Source of the DNA: Kribbella soli
GTDB taxonomy: Bacteria; Actinomycetota; Actinomycetes; Propionibacteriales; Kribbellaceae
Assembly (NCBI RefSeq): GCF_004331345.1
Contig: NZ_SJJZ01000007.1
Span: 1-64,000, forward strand
DNA: 64,000 nt
Direction of reading: 5' to 3'
Shown: in pieces, positions 33,863 through 42,479 of the stretch
How positions within the stretch are numbered: position 1 is the stretch's first letter
Layout of the letters: each line of letters opens with the position of its first letter
Notes under the pieces: model-generated
The model's database searches: none
Told to the model about the DNA's origin: nothing
The model's input: only the letters and a program-made list of their open reading frames with translations
Program-made: the position numbers and the translations under genes

Positions 33863-34734
33863 GATCCCCATTTCCGGTTGATCCAGCGGCGGACCAGCGG
33901 TGGGACCACCCAGGAGTAGACGCAGAACCCCAGCCACACCATGGCGAAGGCGAAGGACAACGGCGCGAGGCCGGCCGCGCGGAGTCCGTAGATGACCGCG
34001 ACCGCACCGACCCAGACGACCAGCGGATTGATGCGGGCGAACGGGCGCAGCGGAACCATCAGCGGGTGGTTGAACAGCTTCGCCTCGCGGGCGGCGGCCC
34101 GCAGGTCGGCGTCACCCGGTTGCGAGGCGGCGGCGGACCGCAGCGAGTTGTATCCGGCTCGCGAGTCGCCGGTCAGCATCGACGCCGTACCGTGCAACGC
34201 CCGCGCGTTCGGGTCCTCGGGGTCGTACGCCAACGCCTCGGTGCTGTGCCGGTGCATGTCGCGGTCCTTGCCGAGCGCGAACGCCACCTGCGCACGGGCA
34301 GCCGAGACCGCCACGCTCTCCGGCGCGTGCGACGCGGCACGCTCGACCAGGGCGCTCGCCTTCTCGGCCTGCCCGGCCGCCAGACAGACGTGGGCGTACC
34401 CGAGCAGCAGATCCGGATCGTTCGGGTCGAGGCTCAGGCCCTGCAGGAACGCGGCCTCGGCCTCGGGCAGACGGCCCTCCGAACGCAGCGCAGACCCGAG
34501 AACGTGAAGCATCGCGGGGAACGGGCCGTGCTGGGCGAGGCCGTCCCGCAGTACGTCGACCGCCTCGGCGTCCCGGTCCAGCGCGTGCAGCGCAGCGCCG
34601 CGGAACAGGAACGCGCGGTAGTCCACGGCCGCCTCGCCGGACAGCCCCTGCAGCTCGTCGAGCACACGCTCGGGGCGGCCGATCTGCAGCCAGTGCGCGG
34701 CCATCCGCAGCCGTGCCTCACTCGGTTCGTTCAC
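33859..34734 (-). CDS. tetratricopeptide-repeat membrane protein
   Basis: A 291-residue protein. Residues about 1-200 contain five or more TPR-like helical pairs ('LGSALRSEGRLPEAEAAFLQ', 'GYAHVCLAAGQAEKASALVE'). Two hydrophobic segments follow near 232-252 and 255-277, and the end is strongly basic ('RRWINRKWGS'). The GTG start at 34734 overlaps the stop of the upstream membrane protein gene by 4 nt, and its own stop overlaps the AAA gene by 4 nt. It could be the membrane adaptor that links the AAA ATPase to the upstream membrane protein. Confidence 0.82.
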   Translation of the reverse strand: MNEPSEARLRMAAHWLQIGRPERVLDELQGLSGEAAVDYRAFLFRGAALHALDRDAEAVDVLRDGLAQHGPFPAMLHVLGSALRSEGRLPEAEAAFLQGLSLDPNDPDLLLGYAHVCLAAGQAEKASALVERAASHAPESVAVSAARAQVAFALGKDRDMHRHSTEALAYDPEDPNARALHGTASMLTGDSRAGYNSLRSAAASQPGDADLRAAAREAKLFNHPLMVPLRPFARINPLVVWVGAVAVIYGLRAAGLAPLSFAFAMVWLGFCVYSWVVPPLVRRWINRKWGS

Positions 34735-35180
34735 AGCACCACCGTCACCAGGAAGAGGATCAACGCCTCGGCGATCGCGCCGCCGATCGTCACCGCGATC
34801 CCCCAGCCCCACAGGGATCCGTAGTCCGCGCCGCGCAATTGGAACGCGCGGTCCATCGGACGCTGCAGCCGGAGCTGGACCATGCAGCACAGTACGGCGA
34901 CAACGCGGATGCTCACGCGGAGACCCGACGTGACGCCGGCGTCGTCGTACAGCAGGACGAACACGCCGATCACCGCGAGCATGCCGACCAGTCCGGTCAG
35001 CAGGATCAGCCGGCGTTTGGCAGCGTCGACACCGAGCCGGCCCGCGTTGAGGAAAGCCACGGTCGTGGACGCGAGCACGCCGCCGAAGAACGCGACGTAC
35101 GTCTGGGACATCAGGCGCCACGGGCGCGCCGACATGTCCACGCCGGCGCCGACGGTCGGGCGCAGGAGTTCGTCCGGCAT
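34731..35180 (-). CDS. small multi-pass membrane protein of the AAA/TPR operon
   Basis: A 149-residue protein with about four hydrophobic segments (about 27-45, 58-78, 86-103 and 124-148). I do not recognise a family. Its start at 35180 gives 'MPDELLRPTVGAG'; longer starts would enter the divergent HIT gene. It is the first gene of a tightly coupled three-gene operon (4-nt overlaps) with TPR and AAA proteins. Confidence 0.75.
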   Translation of the reverse strand: MPDELLRPTVGAGVDMSARPWRLMSQTYVAFFGGVLASTTVAFLNAGRLGVDAAKRRLILLTGLVGMLAVIGVFVLLYDDAGVTSGLRVSIRVVAVLCCMVQLRLQRPMDRAFQLRGADYGSLWGWGIAVTIGGAIAEALILFLVTVVL

Positions 35181-35225
35181 CGGGCTCCAGGTGCAGATGG
35201 GCAGAGGTTCGGCTCGCGCAGTGTA

Positions 35226-35231
35226 TAGCCT
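35226..35231 (+). promoter_or_regulatory. TAGCCT -10 element, leaderless HIT gene
   Basis: The hexamer ends exactly 6 nt before the ATG at 35238; there is no Shine-Dalgarno sequence. Confidence 0.4.
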
Positions 35232-35237
35232 GGGCCG

Positions 35238-35642
35238 ATGAGCGAGAACTGCATCTTCTGCGGGATCGTGGCCGGCGCCATTCCCTCCACGCGGGTCGCC
35301 GAGACCGACCGGGCGATCGCGTTCATGGACATCAACCCCGGCACGCCCGGACACCTGCTGGTGGTGCCGCGCGAACACTCGACCGATCTCCGCGAGGCCG
35401 CTCCCGAGGACCTCACCGCGGCGACGCTGCTCGCCCAGTCGCTGGTCTCCCGGGTGATCGACCGCCTGGACGCCGACGGCGCCAACCTGCTGAGCTGCAT
35501 CGGCGCCGAGGCGTGGCAATCCGTGTTCCACACCCACCTGCACGTCATCCCCCGCTACAAGGACGATCCCCTCCAGCTCCCCTGGCACCCGACGCCTGGA
35601 GACCTGGAGGAGATCAACGCAACGGCCGCCAAGCTCACCTGA
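35238..35642 (+). CDS. HIT family nucleotide-binding protein
   Basis: A 134-residue HINT-type protein. The histidine triad 'HTHLHV' (His98, 100, 102) follows the usual 'CIFCGIVAGAIPSTRV' start with the CxxC pair, and 'NPGTPGHLLVVPREH' near 33. It would hydrolyse nucleoside phosphoramidates or adenylates. It is a different branch from the larger HIT protein next to thrS in this window. Its end overlaps the convergent epoxide hydrolase gene by 8 nt. Confidence 0.92.
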   Translation: MSENCIFCGIVAGAIPSTRVAETDRAIAFMDINPGTPGHLLVVPREHSTDLREAAPEDLTAATLLAQSLVSRVIDRLDADGANLLSCIGAEAWQSVFHTHLHVIPRYKDDPLQLPWHPTPGDLEEINATAAKLT

Positions 35643-36777
35643 GCGAGGAGAAGAACTCGCGGAGGTCCTGAGCGAGCAGGTCCGGCGCGTCCTGGGTGGC
35701 CCAGTGGCTGCCGCGGTCGAACTCGTGCCAGGACACGATGTTCGCGTGGTCCCGCTCAGCGAACCGACGGAGCGGCCGGAAGTCGAACGCGAAGCTGGCC
35801 AGCGCGGTCGGCGCGGTGGTCGGCTCCTTCGGGTGATCGGCGTGCTTGTCCTCGTAGTAGAAGCGCGCGGACGACGCGGCGGTGTTCGTCAGCCAGTAGA
35901 TCGTCGCGTTGGTCAGGACGTGCTCGTCGGCGCAGCTGCTGAGCAGCTGCGCGATCCACGCGAGCTGACCGGTCGGCGAGTCTGCCAGCGCGTGGGCGAT
36001 GTTCTGCGGCGCCTGCTCCTGCAGCTTGGCGTACGCGCCCAGGTTCTCGTTGAAGAACTGCAGGAAGTGCAGGTACCCCTGCTCCTCCTCGGTGAGGTTC
36101 TCCAGCTCCGCCGGGTCCCCGCTCGGGAACGAGAACAGCTGGGTCACGTGTACGCCGATCACATGCTCCGGATCGACCCGTCCGACCTCCGGGGACACGT
36201 AGGACCCGCCGTCGTTGCCATGAGCGCCGTACCGCTCGTAGCCGAGCCGGCGCATCAGCTCGGCCCACGCCGCCGCCACCCGGTACCTGTTCCAGCCGCG
36301 GTCCTTCGTGGGACCGGAGAAGCCGAAACCTGGGACGGTCGGGATGACCAGATGGAACGCCTGCCCGCCGTTCTGCGGGTTGGTCAGCGGCTCGATCAGG
36401 TCGACGTACTCGAGCGACGTGTTCGGCCAGCCGTGGGTGAGGATCAGCGGGATCGCGTCCGGGTCGGCCGAGCGGAGGTGGAAGAAGTGCACGTTCTGAC
36501 CGTCGATCTCGGTCACGAACTGCGGGTAAGAGTTCAGCCGCTCCTCCCACTTCCGCCAGTCGTACGACGTCAGCCACTGCTCGGTCAGGCGCCGCACGTA
36601 GGACAGCGGCACGCCGTACTCCCACTCGGGAGGCAGCGGTCCGGTCTGGACGGCGCCGGTGTAGTCGATGTCGAGCTCGCTCGCCCACCGGGTGCGGGTG
36701 AGGCGGTCACGCAGGTCGTCCAGCTCGGCCTGCGGAACGTCGATGCGGAAGGGCCGGATCTCGGTGTTGTTCGTCAT
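35635..36777 (-). CDS. epoxide hydrolase (EHN domain, alpha/beta hydrolase)
   Basis: A 380-residue microsomal-type epoxide hydrolase. The N-terminal EHN domain covers about 1-110 ('IRPFRIDVPQAELDDLRDRL'). The hydrolase fold has the oxyanion motif 'LTHGWPNTS' near 114, the nucleophilic Asp in 'HGNDGGSY' near 186 and the catalytic His in 'GSHWATQDAP' near 360. The start has TAGCGT 6 nt upstream. It is divergent from the WYL regulator, which probably controls it. Confidence 0.92.
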   Translation of the reverse strand: MTNNTEIRPFRIDVPQAELDDLRDRLTRTRWASELDIDYTGAVQTGPLPPEWEYGVPLSYVRRLTEQWLTSYDWRKWEERLNSYPQFVTEIDGQNVHFFHLRSADPDAIPLILTHGWPNTSLEYVDLIEPLTNPQNGGQAFHLVIPTVPGFGFSGPTKDRGWNRYRVAAAWAELMRRLGYERYGAHGNDGGSYVSPEVGRVDPEHVIGVHVTQLFSFPSGDPAELENLTEEEQGYLHFLQFFNENLGAYAKLQEQAPQNIAHALADSPTGQLAWIAQLLSSCADEHVLTNATIYWLTNTAASSARFYYEDKHADHPKEPTTAPTALASFAFDFRPLRRFAERDHANIVSWHEFDRGSHWATQDAPDLLAQDLREFFSSLR

Positions 36778-36783
36778 GTCTTC

Positions 36784-36789
36784 ACGCTA
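36784..36789 (-). promoter_or_regulatory. TAGCGT -10 element of the epoxide hydrolase gene
   Basis: The hexamer ends exactly 6 nt before the ATG at 36777, indicating a leaderless transcript. Confidence 0.45.
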
Positions 36790-36795
36790 GAAGCC

Positions 36796-36820
36796 CATTA
36801 GGCGAGTTAGCTTCCTAATG
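36796..36820. promoter_or_regulatory. inverted repeat CATTAGG-N11-CCTAATG, candidate operator
   Basis: A perfect 7-bp inverted repeat lies between the divergent epoxide hydrolase and WYL regulator genes, immediately upstream of the hydrolase -10 element and about 20 nt before the regulator ATG. It is the obvious candidate binding site of that regulator. Confidence 0.55.
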
Positions 36821-36839
36821 ATCTGCCAGACTTTCGGAC

Positions 36840-37802
36840 ATGATCGAGACCTCGGCGAGGCTCCTGAAACTGCTCACGTTGTTGCAGTCGCCGCGCGACT
36901 GGACCGGCGCCGAGCTGGCAGCGAAGTTGCAGGTCAGCCCCCGGACCGTGCGGACTGATGTCGAGCGGCTGCGGTCGCTCGGCTACCCGGTTGACGCCAC
37001 CCGCGGCTCCGTAGGTGGTTATCGGCTGGGAGCGGGGGCTGCACTGCCGCCGTTGCTGCTGGACGATGACGAGGCCGTGGCGGTGGTAGTCGGGCTCCGG
37101 AAGGCGGCCGGCGTTGCTGGAGTGGAGGAGATCTCGCTGCGTGCGTTGAGCAAGCTGGAGCAGGTCCTGCCATCGCGGCTGCGTCGGCGGGTCAACACCC
37201 TCGCGAGCTACACAGTGCAGGTGCCGCCGGATCAGGTGGGTCCACAGGTCGATCCAGAGCTGCTGACGCAACTGGCTGCACTCTGTCGGGACCGGGAGCA
37301 GTTGAGATTCGACTACCTGGCGCATGGCGGGTCGGAGACGCTCCGGCGCGTCGAGCCGCACCGGCTGGTCAACTGGGGCCGGCGCTGGTACCTGGTCGCG
37401 TTCGACCTGGAGAGAAACGATTGGCGGACGTTTCGGGTGGATCGGGTGCGGCCGCGGATTCCGACCGGTCCGCGGTTCGCTCCACGCGAGCTACCCGAGG
37501 ATGGTGACGTGGCGGCCTACGTGTCTCGGCGGGTGTCTGCTGCGGCCTGGCGGTACCGGGCATCCGTGGAGGTCGCCGTACCTGCGTCGATGCTTGCTGA
37601 GCAGCTCACGGCTGCCGTTGGGGTGGTCGAGCCGATCGATGCGGGGCGGTGTCTGCTGCAGACAGGTGCTGACAGTGTGCAGACTCTCGCGGTGCACCTC
37701 AGTCTGCTCGACGCGGACTTTGTCGTGCTCGAAGGTCCTCCGGAGCTGACGGCGTACCTGGAGCGGCTGGCCGAGCGCTACCGGCGCGCAACGAGCTCGT
37801 AG
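36840..37802 (+). CDS. helix-turn-helix WYL-domain transcriptional regulator
   Basis: A 320-residue YafY-type regulator. The N-terminal HTH_11 domain covers about 5-60 ('TGAELAAKLQVSPRTVRTDV' then 'RGSVGGYRLG'). The WYL domain lies near 140-215, although the name motif is here 'GRRWYLVAFDLERNDWRTFR'. A WCX-type C-terminal region follows. It is divergent from the epoxide hydrolase gene across a 62-bp gap with a clear inverted repeat. The ligand is unknown. Confidence 0.9.
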   Translation: MIETSARLLKLLTLLQSPRDWTGAELAAKLQVSPRTVRTDVERLRSLGYPVDATRGSVGGYRLGAGAALPPLLLDDDEAVAVVVGLRKAAGVAGVEEISLRALSKLEQVLPSRLRRRVNTLASYTVQVPPDQVGPQVDPELLTQLAALCRDREQLRFDYLAHGGSETLRRVEPHRLVNWGRRWYLVAFDLERNDWRTFRVDRVRPRIPTGPRFAPRELPEDGDVAAYVSRRVSAAAWRYRASVEVAVPASMLAEQLTAAVGVVEPIDAGRCLLQTGADSVQTLAVHLSLLDADFVVLEGPPELTAYLERLAERYRRATSS

Positions 37803-38878
37803 ACGGACAGCAGTTCCGGCAGCAGGACGGACCAGTCGTACTTCGGTACGGCGGCCAGCCCTACGGACCGGAGCTGCTCGCGCTCATCGGGCCGACGCAG
37901 CAGCCGGAGAGCACGAGCCGCCAGCTCCCCCGCGTTCCCGGGCTCGAACAACTCCCCCAGCTGCCGGCCCTCCAGCACGTGCCGGAACGCGGGCAGGTCA
38001 CTCGCCAGCACCGGCGCGCCCGCAGCCATCGCCTCCAGCAACACGATGCCGAAGCTCTCGCCGCCGAGATGCGGGGCGACGTACAGATCCGAGCCGGCGA
38101 GCATGTCCGCGCGAGCCTCGTCGTCGATCGCGCCCAGGAACAGCACGTTGTCGTGATACCGCCGCCGCAACGCCTCGTCAGCTTGACCTGATCCGGCGAC
38201 CAGGACCTTCAACCGTGGACGCTCGGCGATCAACGCCGGTACGGCGTCCAGCAGCACGCCGAGGCCCTTGCGCGGCTCGTCGAGCCGGCCCAGGAAGCTG
38301 ATCGTGCCGTCCTCGCCCATCCACTCCGGACGCGGGCTGCCTTTGAACCGGGCGGTGTAGAGCCCGTTCGGGATCACTACAGCCTCGCCGCCGATGTGCT
38401 GCACCATCATCGACCGGGCGTTCTCGGAGACCGCGATCCGGGCGTCGATCTTCTCCAGCGCCGGCCGGAGCAGGCTGGACGCGACGCTCATCGCCCGGGA
38501 CCGGACCTGCCAGGTGTGGAACGTGGCGACGAAGGGCCCGTCGGCGGACCACAGCGCAATGATCGACGCACTCGGGGTGGTCGGCTCGTGGACGTGGACC
38601 ACGTCGAAGTTCCCGTCGGCGAGCCAGCTCTTCACACGCGCCGCCGTCCGCGGACCGAACGTCACGCGGGCGACCGACCCGTTGTACGGCACGCCGACGG
38701 CCCGTCCGGACGAGACGACGTACGGCGGGATCGCGCTGTCCGGCGACGCGTCGTCGACCGGGGCCAGGACCGACACCTCGTGCCCGAGGGCGAGCAGCGC
38801 TTCGGCGAGGTCGCGGACGTGGTTCTGCACCCCGCCGGGCGTGCCCAGCGAGTACGGGCAGACCACGCCGATCCTCAT
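37778..38878 (-). CDS. pimA: phosphatidyl-myo-inositol mannosyltransferase (PimA)
   Basis: A 366-residue GT4 glycosyltransferase that adds the first mannose from GDP-Man to phosphatidylinositol on the cytoplasmic face. The N-terminal 'VCPYSLGTPGGVQNHV' glycine loop is at 6-21; 'VHVHEPTTPS' is near 95; 'FLGRLDEPRKGLGVLLDA' near 195 and the EX7E motif in 'ESFGIVLLEAMAAGAPV' near 277 bind the sugar nucleotide. It is last in the operon pgsA-acyltransferase-pimA, 16 nt after the acyltransferase gene, the order found in mycobacteria. Confidence 0.93.
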   Translation of the reverse strand: MRIGVVCPYSLGTPGGVQNHVRDLAEALLALGHEVSVLAPVDDASPDSAIPPYVVSSGRAVGVPYNGSVARVTFGPRTAARVKSWLADGNFDVVHVHEPTTPSASIIALWSADGPFVATFHTWQVRSRAMSVASSLLRPALEKIDARIAVSENARSMMVQHIGGEAVVIPNGLYTARFKGSPRPEWMGEDGTISFLGRLDEPRKGLGVLLDAVPALIAERPRLKVLVAGSGQADEALRRRYHDNVLFLGAIDDEARADMLAGSDLYVAPHLGGESFGIVLLEAMAAGAPVLASDLPAFRHVLEGRQLGELFEPGNAGELAARALRLLRRPDEREQLRSVGLAAVPKYDWSVLLPELLSVYELVARR

Positions 38879-38894
38879 AAACCCGATTCTCGCG

Positions 38895-39761
38895 CTAGTC
38901 CATGAAGATGCGCTGCAGCATGTGCCAGTCCTGCGGGTGCTCGGCTATGCCGATCGCGAAGGCGTCGGCGCAGCGCTGGGTCATCGACGCCGCGCCGCCG
39001 TCGGGCTCGACCACGTCATGGAAGGTGATGACGAGATCCGGGCCGTCGTAGTGCAGCGTCGCCGGAATCAGCGGGGCGCCGGTCTTCAGACTCAATGCGG
39101 CCGGTCCGGCCGGCATCCGCGACGGCCGGCCGAAGAACGTCACCGGGACACCGCGCTCGGACAGGTCCCGGTCGGCGACCAGGCACACGAATCCCCCGGC
39201 CCGCAGGCGATCCGCGAGTACGCCGGTGACGTCGTCGTCACCGCCCGTCAGCGGCAGCACCTCCATACCGAGTTTCTTCCGGTACGCGATGAAGCGGTCG
39301 AACAGCGACTCCGGCTGCAGGCGTTCCGCGACCGTCGACACCGGCATCCCGGTCAGCCCTGCCCAGGCACCCGCGTGGTCGTAGTTCGCCAGGTGCGGCA
39401 GCGCGCAGATCACGCCCTGCCCCGCGGCGTACGCGTCCCGCAGCACCTTCTCGTTGACCGTCCGGACCCGGCCGACGATCTGCTCGTCGGACCACTCGGG
39501 CAGGCGGAACGCTTCCTGCCAGTAGCGCAGGTACGACCGCAACCCGGCGTGCGTGAGCTCGTCGACCTCGGCCTCGCCGGCTTCCGGGCGTACTGCGGCC
39601 AGGTTGCCGCGCAGTCGCCGTACGCCGCGGCCGTTGCGGCGGAACGTGCGATCCGCCGCCTGCCGGAACAGCCACACGACGGTCCGCTCGGGCAGGCGTC
39701 GTACCAAGGTCCAGGCGAGTGCGAAGGCCAGATCGACCGCCCGTTGCCGCAGACCGTCCAT
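38895..39761 (-). CDS. patA: phosphatidylinositol mannoside acyltransferase (PatA-like, LpxL/HtrB family)
   Basis: A 288-residue lysophospholipid-type acyltransferase. The HX4D catalytic motif is 'HLANYD' near 121, and a Glu-containing 'AERLQPES' and 'DRDLSERGVPVTFFG' follow near 146 and 197. The ATG at 39761 lies 2 nt after the pgsA stop; longer in-frame starts cover pgsA and are rejected. In mycobacteria the homologous enzyme acylates the mannose of PIM. Confidence 0.92.
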   Translation of the reverse strand: MDGLRQRAVDLAFALAWTLVRRLPERTVVWLFRQAADRTFRRNGRGVRRLRGNLAAVRPEAGEAEVDELTHAGLRSYLRYWQEAFRLPEWSDEQIVGRVRTVNEKVLRDAYAAGQGVICALPHLANYDHAGAWAGLTGMPVSTVAERLQPESLFDRFIAYRKKLGMEVLPLTGGDDDVTGVLADRLRAGGFVCLVADRDLSERGVPVTFFGRPSRMPAGPAALSLKTGAPLIPATLHYDGPDLVITFHDVVEPDGGAASMTQRCADAFAIGIAEHPQDWHMLQRIFMD

Positions 39762-39763
39762 CG

Positions 39764-40432
39764 TCAGTCGGTCTTCGGCTCCGCCGGCGGGGACGGCGGG
39801 GTGTCCAGCCCCGAGTTGGCCGGGTCGGCCAGGACCTGCTTGCGCACCGAGAGCGACCGCTGGACAACGGTGATCGTGCTCGCCGCGGCGAGGTACCAGA
39901 TCACGATCTCCAGCAGGATCGGCAGATCGAAGACGTCGGAGAAGAACGCCAGGACCAGCGTGAGCACCAGGCGGTCCGCGCGCTCGGCGAGGCCACCGCT
40001 CGCCTTCAGGCCCAGGCTTTCGGCCTTGGCCCGCGCGTACGACGTGACCGCGCCCATCACCAGCGCCCACAGCGTCACGGCCGCCATCAGCGTCGAGTCG
40101 CCGGCCCGCGAGTTCGCGTAGTACATCACCAGGCCGCCATAGACCGCGCCGTCGGCGATCCGGTCCAGCGTCGAGTCGAGGAACGAGCCCCACTTCGACG
40201 ACGTACCCGACGTCCGGGCCATGTGGCCGTCGATCAGGTCCGAGAACACGAAACAGGTGATGACCACCGTGCCGATCCACAGCTGGCCGCGCGGGAAGAA
40301 GATCAGCGCCCCGGCGGACACACCGATGGTGCCGACCAGCGTGACCACGTCGGCGCTCACGCCGAGCTTGAGCAAGAGGGTGGCGATCGGCGTGATCACC
40401 TTGGTCCAGAACTGCCGGAATCTGTTAAGCAT
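39764..40432 (-). CDS. pgsA: phosphatidylinositol phosphate synthase (CDP-alcohol phosphatidyltransferase)
   Basis: A 222-residue membrane enzyme that joins CDP-diacylglycerol and inositol phosphate. The CDP-alcohol phosphatidyltransferase motif is complete: 'DLIDGHMAR' and, after a short gap, 'GSFLDSTLD' (about 66-94). Six membrane segments are predicted by hydrophobicity. The ATG at 40432 is chosen because residues upstream lack any family character. A Pro-rich charged tail ends the protein. First gene of the PI-mannoside operon. Confidence 0.92.
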   Translation of the reverse strand: MLNRFRQFWTKVITPIATLLLKLGVSADVVTLVGTIGVSAGALIFFPRGQLWIGTVVITCFVFSDLIDGHMARTSGTSSKWGSFLDSTLDRIADGAVYGGLVMYYANSRAGDSTLMAAVTLWALVMGAVTSYARAKAESLGLKASGGLAERADRLVLTLVLAFFSDVFDLPILLEIVIWYLAAASTITVVQRSLSVRKQVLADPANSGLDTPPSPPAEPKTD

Positions 40433-40541
40433 GGCGACGCGATCGTAGTTCACCCGGCCGGCGCACCGGTGACAAGGCACGGGTTTCGGCCTGCGCGGAG
40501 CCTTCGCACGGGGGATGCTGGTGGGTGAGGAGGTGACCGCC

Positions 40542-41492
40542 ATGCGTCGCAGACAGCTCGCGGGCGCGCTCGTCCTCCTCCTGGCGGCTGGTGGTTGCTC
40601 GGTCGCCCAGCGCGCGAACGGCACGGCTCCGGCTCCCCTGCCACCCTCGGTGATCATCCCGACCGCCATCGCTCCCCCGCAGCCCGAGGGGCTGGACGGT
40701 ACGTCGGGAGCGCGCGGGCCACAGGTGTGTACGGCGATCACGCGGCCGCTGACCACGAAGTTCCGCGGCCCGGTGACGGCCAAGCCGAACGCCTGGAACG
40801 ACGGTGGTCTTCCGGCGTTGGACCTCTGCACCCTGCTGCTCGGAGACCTGCCGGTCACCATCGGCGTGAGCGCGCTGCCGATCCAGCCCGACACACTCAG
40901 CCGGCTCGTGGAGAATCCCGGGGCGGTCGAGCCGCTGCCGGAGCTCGGGCCGGAAGCGACCGTCAGCGAGTCGCGGATCGTCTTCCGGGTCGCAGACCGT
41001 GCGGTGCGGATCAGCCCGGCCGGCGGCATCGACCGCGATCCCGCGGACGGGATCGAGAAGGCACGAGCGATCGCGATCGCGCTGGCCGCGCGGGACGCCG
41101 TACCCCGTACCCTGCGGCCGGCCCGGCAGGCGGACGAGACGTGTCAGCTGTCGACCTCGGCGGCCGAGCGGTTCATCCGGCTGCAGGTGCAGCTGCGGCG
41201 GGACTATCGGGTGAAGGGCGCGCTGACCTGCATCTGGGGAACGTACGACGCGACCGTGTCGATCGTGGAGGCGTTCGACCAGCCGACGATCCCGGAAGCG
41301 CAGCGGGTGCCACCACCACGGTTCGCACCGATCGGGCAGCCCGGCTACTACATCCCCGAGGCCGGCGAGCTCGTGTTCCGCCAGGGTCGCCGGGTCGTCC
41401 GCGTCACCGCGCTCACGAACCCCCCGCGCGAGGTCACGCTCGCGACGCTCACCAACCTGGTCGACCCGATGCTCCCGCTCTTCTTGCGCTGA
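40542..41492 (+). CDS. putative lipoprotein of unknown function
   Basis: A 316-residue secreted protein. The ATG at 40542 has a GAGGAGGTG site; the signal peptide ends in the lipobox 'LAAGGC', so Cys19 would be lipidated. A Pro/Ala-rich linker (about 25-60) follows. The mature part has cysteines near 62, 95, 203 and 232 that could form two disulphides, with no recognised domain. It starts the plus-strand part of the block that separates the thrS-HIT genes from pgsA. Confidence 0.8.
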   Translation: MRRRQLAGALVLLLAAGGCSVAQRANGTAPAPLPPSVIIPTAIAPPQPEGLDGTSGARGPQVCTAITRPLTTKFRGPVTAKPNAWNDGGLPALDLCTLLLGDLPVTIGVSALPIQPDTLSRLVENPGAVEPLPELGPEATVSESRIVFRVADRAVRISPAGGIDRDPADGIEKARAIAIALAARDAVPRTLRPARQADETCQLSTSAAERFIRLQVQLRRDYRVKGALTCIWGTYDATVSIVEAFDQPTIPEAQRVPPPRFAPIGQPGYYIPEAGELVFRQGRRVVRVTALTNPPREVTLATLTNLVDPMLPLFLR

Positions 41493-41549
41493 ACTTTCCG
41501 GTCCAGACCAGCGTCCAACCACCATCTGTCAGTAATGGGGGTGGTGGAA

Positions 41550-42467
41550 ATGCGCACACTTCTCAGGTACGGCGGGTTGATGGCCGCCGCGACGCTCACC
41601 ACGGGACTGCTCACGGCCGGCACGGCGACGGCGGAGCAGAGCGCGACGACGGCGCCGTGCAGGATCTCAGTCGGCTCGGTGACGGCCGGCGGAGATCACC
41701 GGATGCAGACCTTCGCGGCGACCGCGCCGGTCACGAAGGTCACCGACAAGATCGTCGCGAAGGACGTCTACGCGGACGGCCAGACGCGGCTCAGCGCGGC
41801 CGTCAGGTACGGCCCGGGCGAGGGCTCCGAGCTGCACACCGGCCAGGTGGTGCTGGGATCGGTGCTGTACGACTTCTCGTACCGGACGCCGACCGGCGGC
41901 GGGACGGTGTCGCAGAAGGTGCTCACGCGAGTCGGGCCGGGCTGGCAGAACTACCGGAGCCTTGACCGCTCGACGGTAGGGGCACTCTCGGTCGAATGGT
42001 CGCTGACCAACGACGGGGCGGAGCTGGAACGCCGCACCGTCAAGACCGAGAACGGGCGGATCTACCGTCACATGGACGGTTGGGCGTCCAACTTCCGCGG
42101 CGTGAAAGGGATGGCGTTGATCAGCCAGACCTCGACGTACGACACGTTCCTGATGACGCACAGCACCGGCCGGCTGTACACCGCCCGCCTCCCGCGCGTC
42201 AGCGGGCACATCATCCAGCCGGTAGTGAAGCCGATCCGGATGTCGACCTGGGGGGTGTTCGAGACGCTGGTGGCCGCACCGTGCGGTCAAGGCACGATCG
42301 TCCTCGGCATCGACCGCGACACCGGCAACGGCTACCTGTACTCCGTTGGCCACGCCAACGGACTCTCGACGGTCATCAAGGGCCTCGGCAAGGCTCCCGG
42401 CACGTTCAAGGACCCGGTGTACTTCAGCTGGACCAAGTTTGGCGACCCGCTGCTCTTCGGCGAGTGA
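41550..42467 (+). CDS. secreted protein of unknown function, tandem paralog 1
   Basis: A 305-residue protein from the ATG at 41550, which follows GGGGGTGGTGGAA; an upstream ATG at 41535 is possible. A signal peptide ends near 'GTATA' (about 28). The mature part shares many blocks with the next gene: 'GSVTAGGDHR', 'RVGPGWQ-YRSLDRST', 'LISQTSTYDTFLMT', 'LYTARLP', 'FETLVAA' and 'YLYSVGHANG'. The periodic 'LY-ARLP' and 'YLYSVGHANG' pieces suggest beta-propeller-like repeats. No family name is recognised. Confidence 0.82.
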   Translation: MRTLLRYGGLMAAATLTTGLLTAGTATAEQSATTAPCRISVGSVTAGGDHRMQTFAATAPVTKVTDKIVAKDVYADGQTRLSAAVRYGPGEGSELHTGQVVLGSVLYDFSYRTPTGGGTVSQKVLTRVGPGWQNYRSLDRSTVGALSVEWSLTNDGAELERRTVKTENGRIYRHMDGWASNFRGVKGMALISQTSTYDTFLMTHSTGRLYTARLPRVSGHIIQPVVKPIRMSTWGVFETLVAAPCGQGTIVLGIDRDTGNGYLYSVGHANGLSTVIKGLGKAPGTFKDPVYFSWTKFGDPLLFGE

Positions 42468-42479
42468 CCTGGGGGACAA

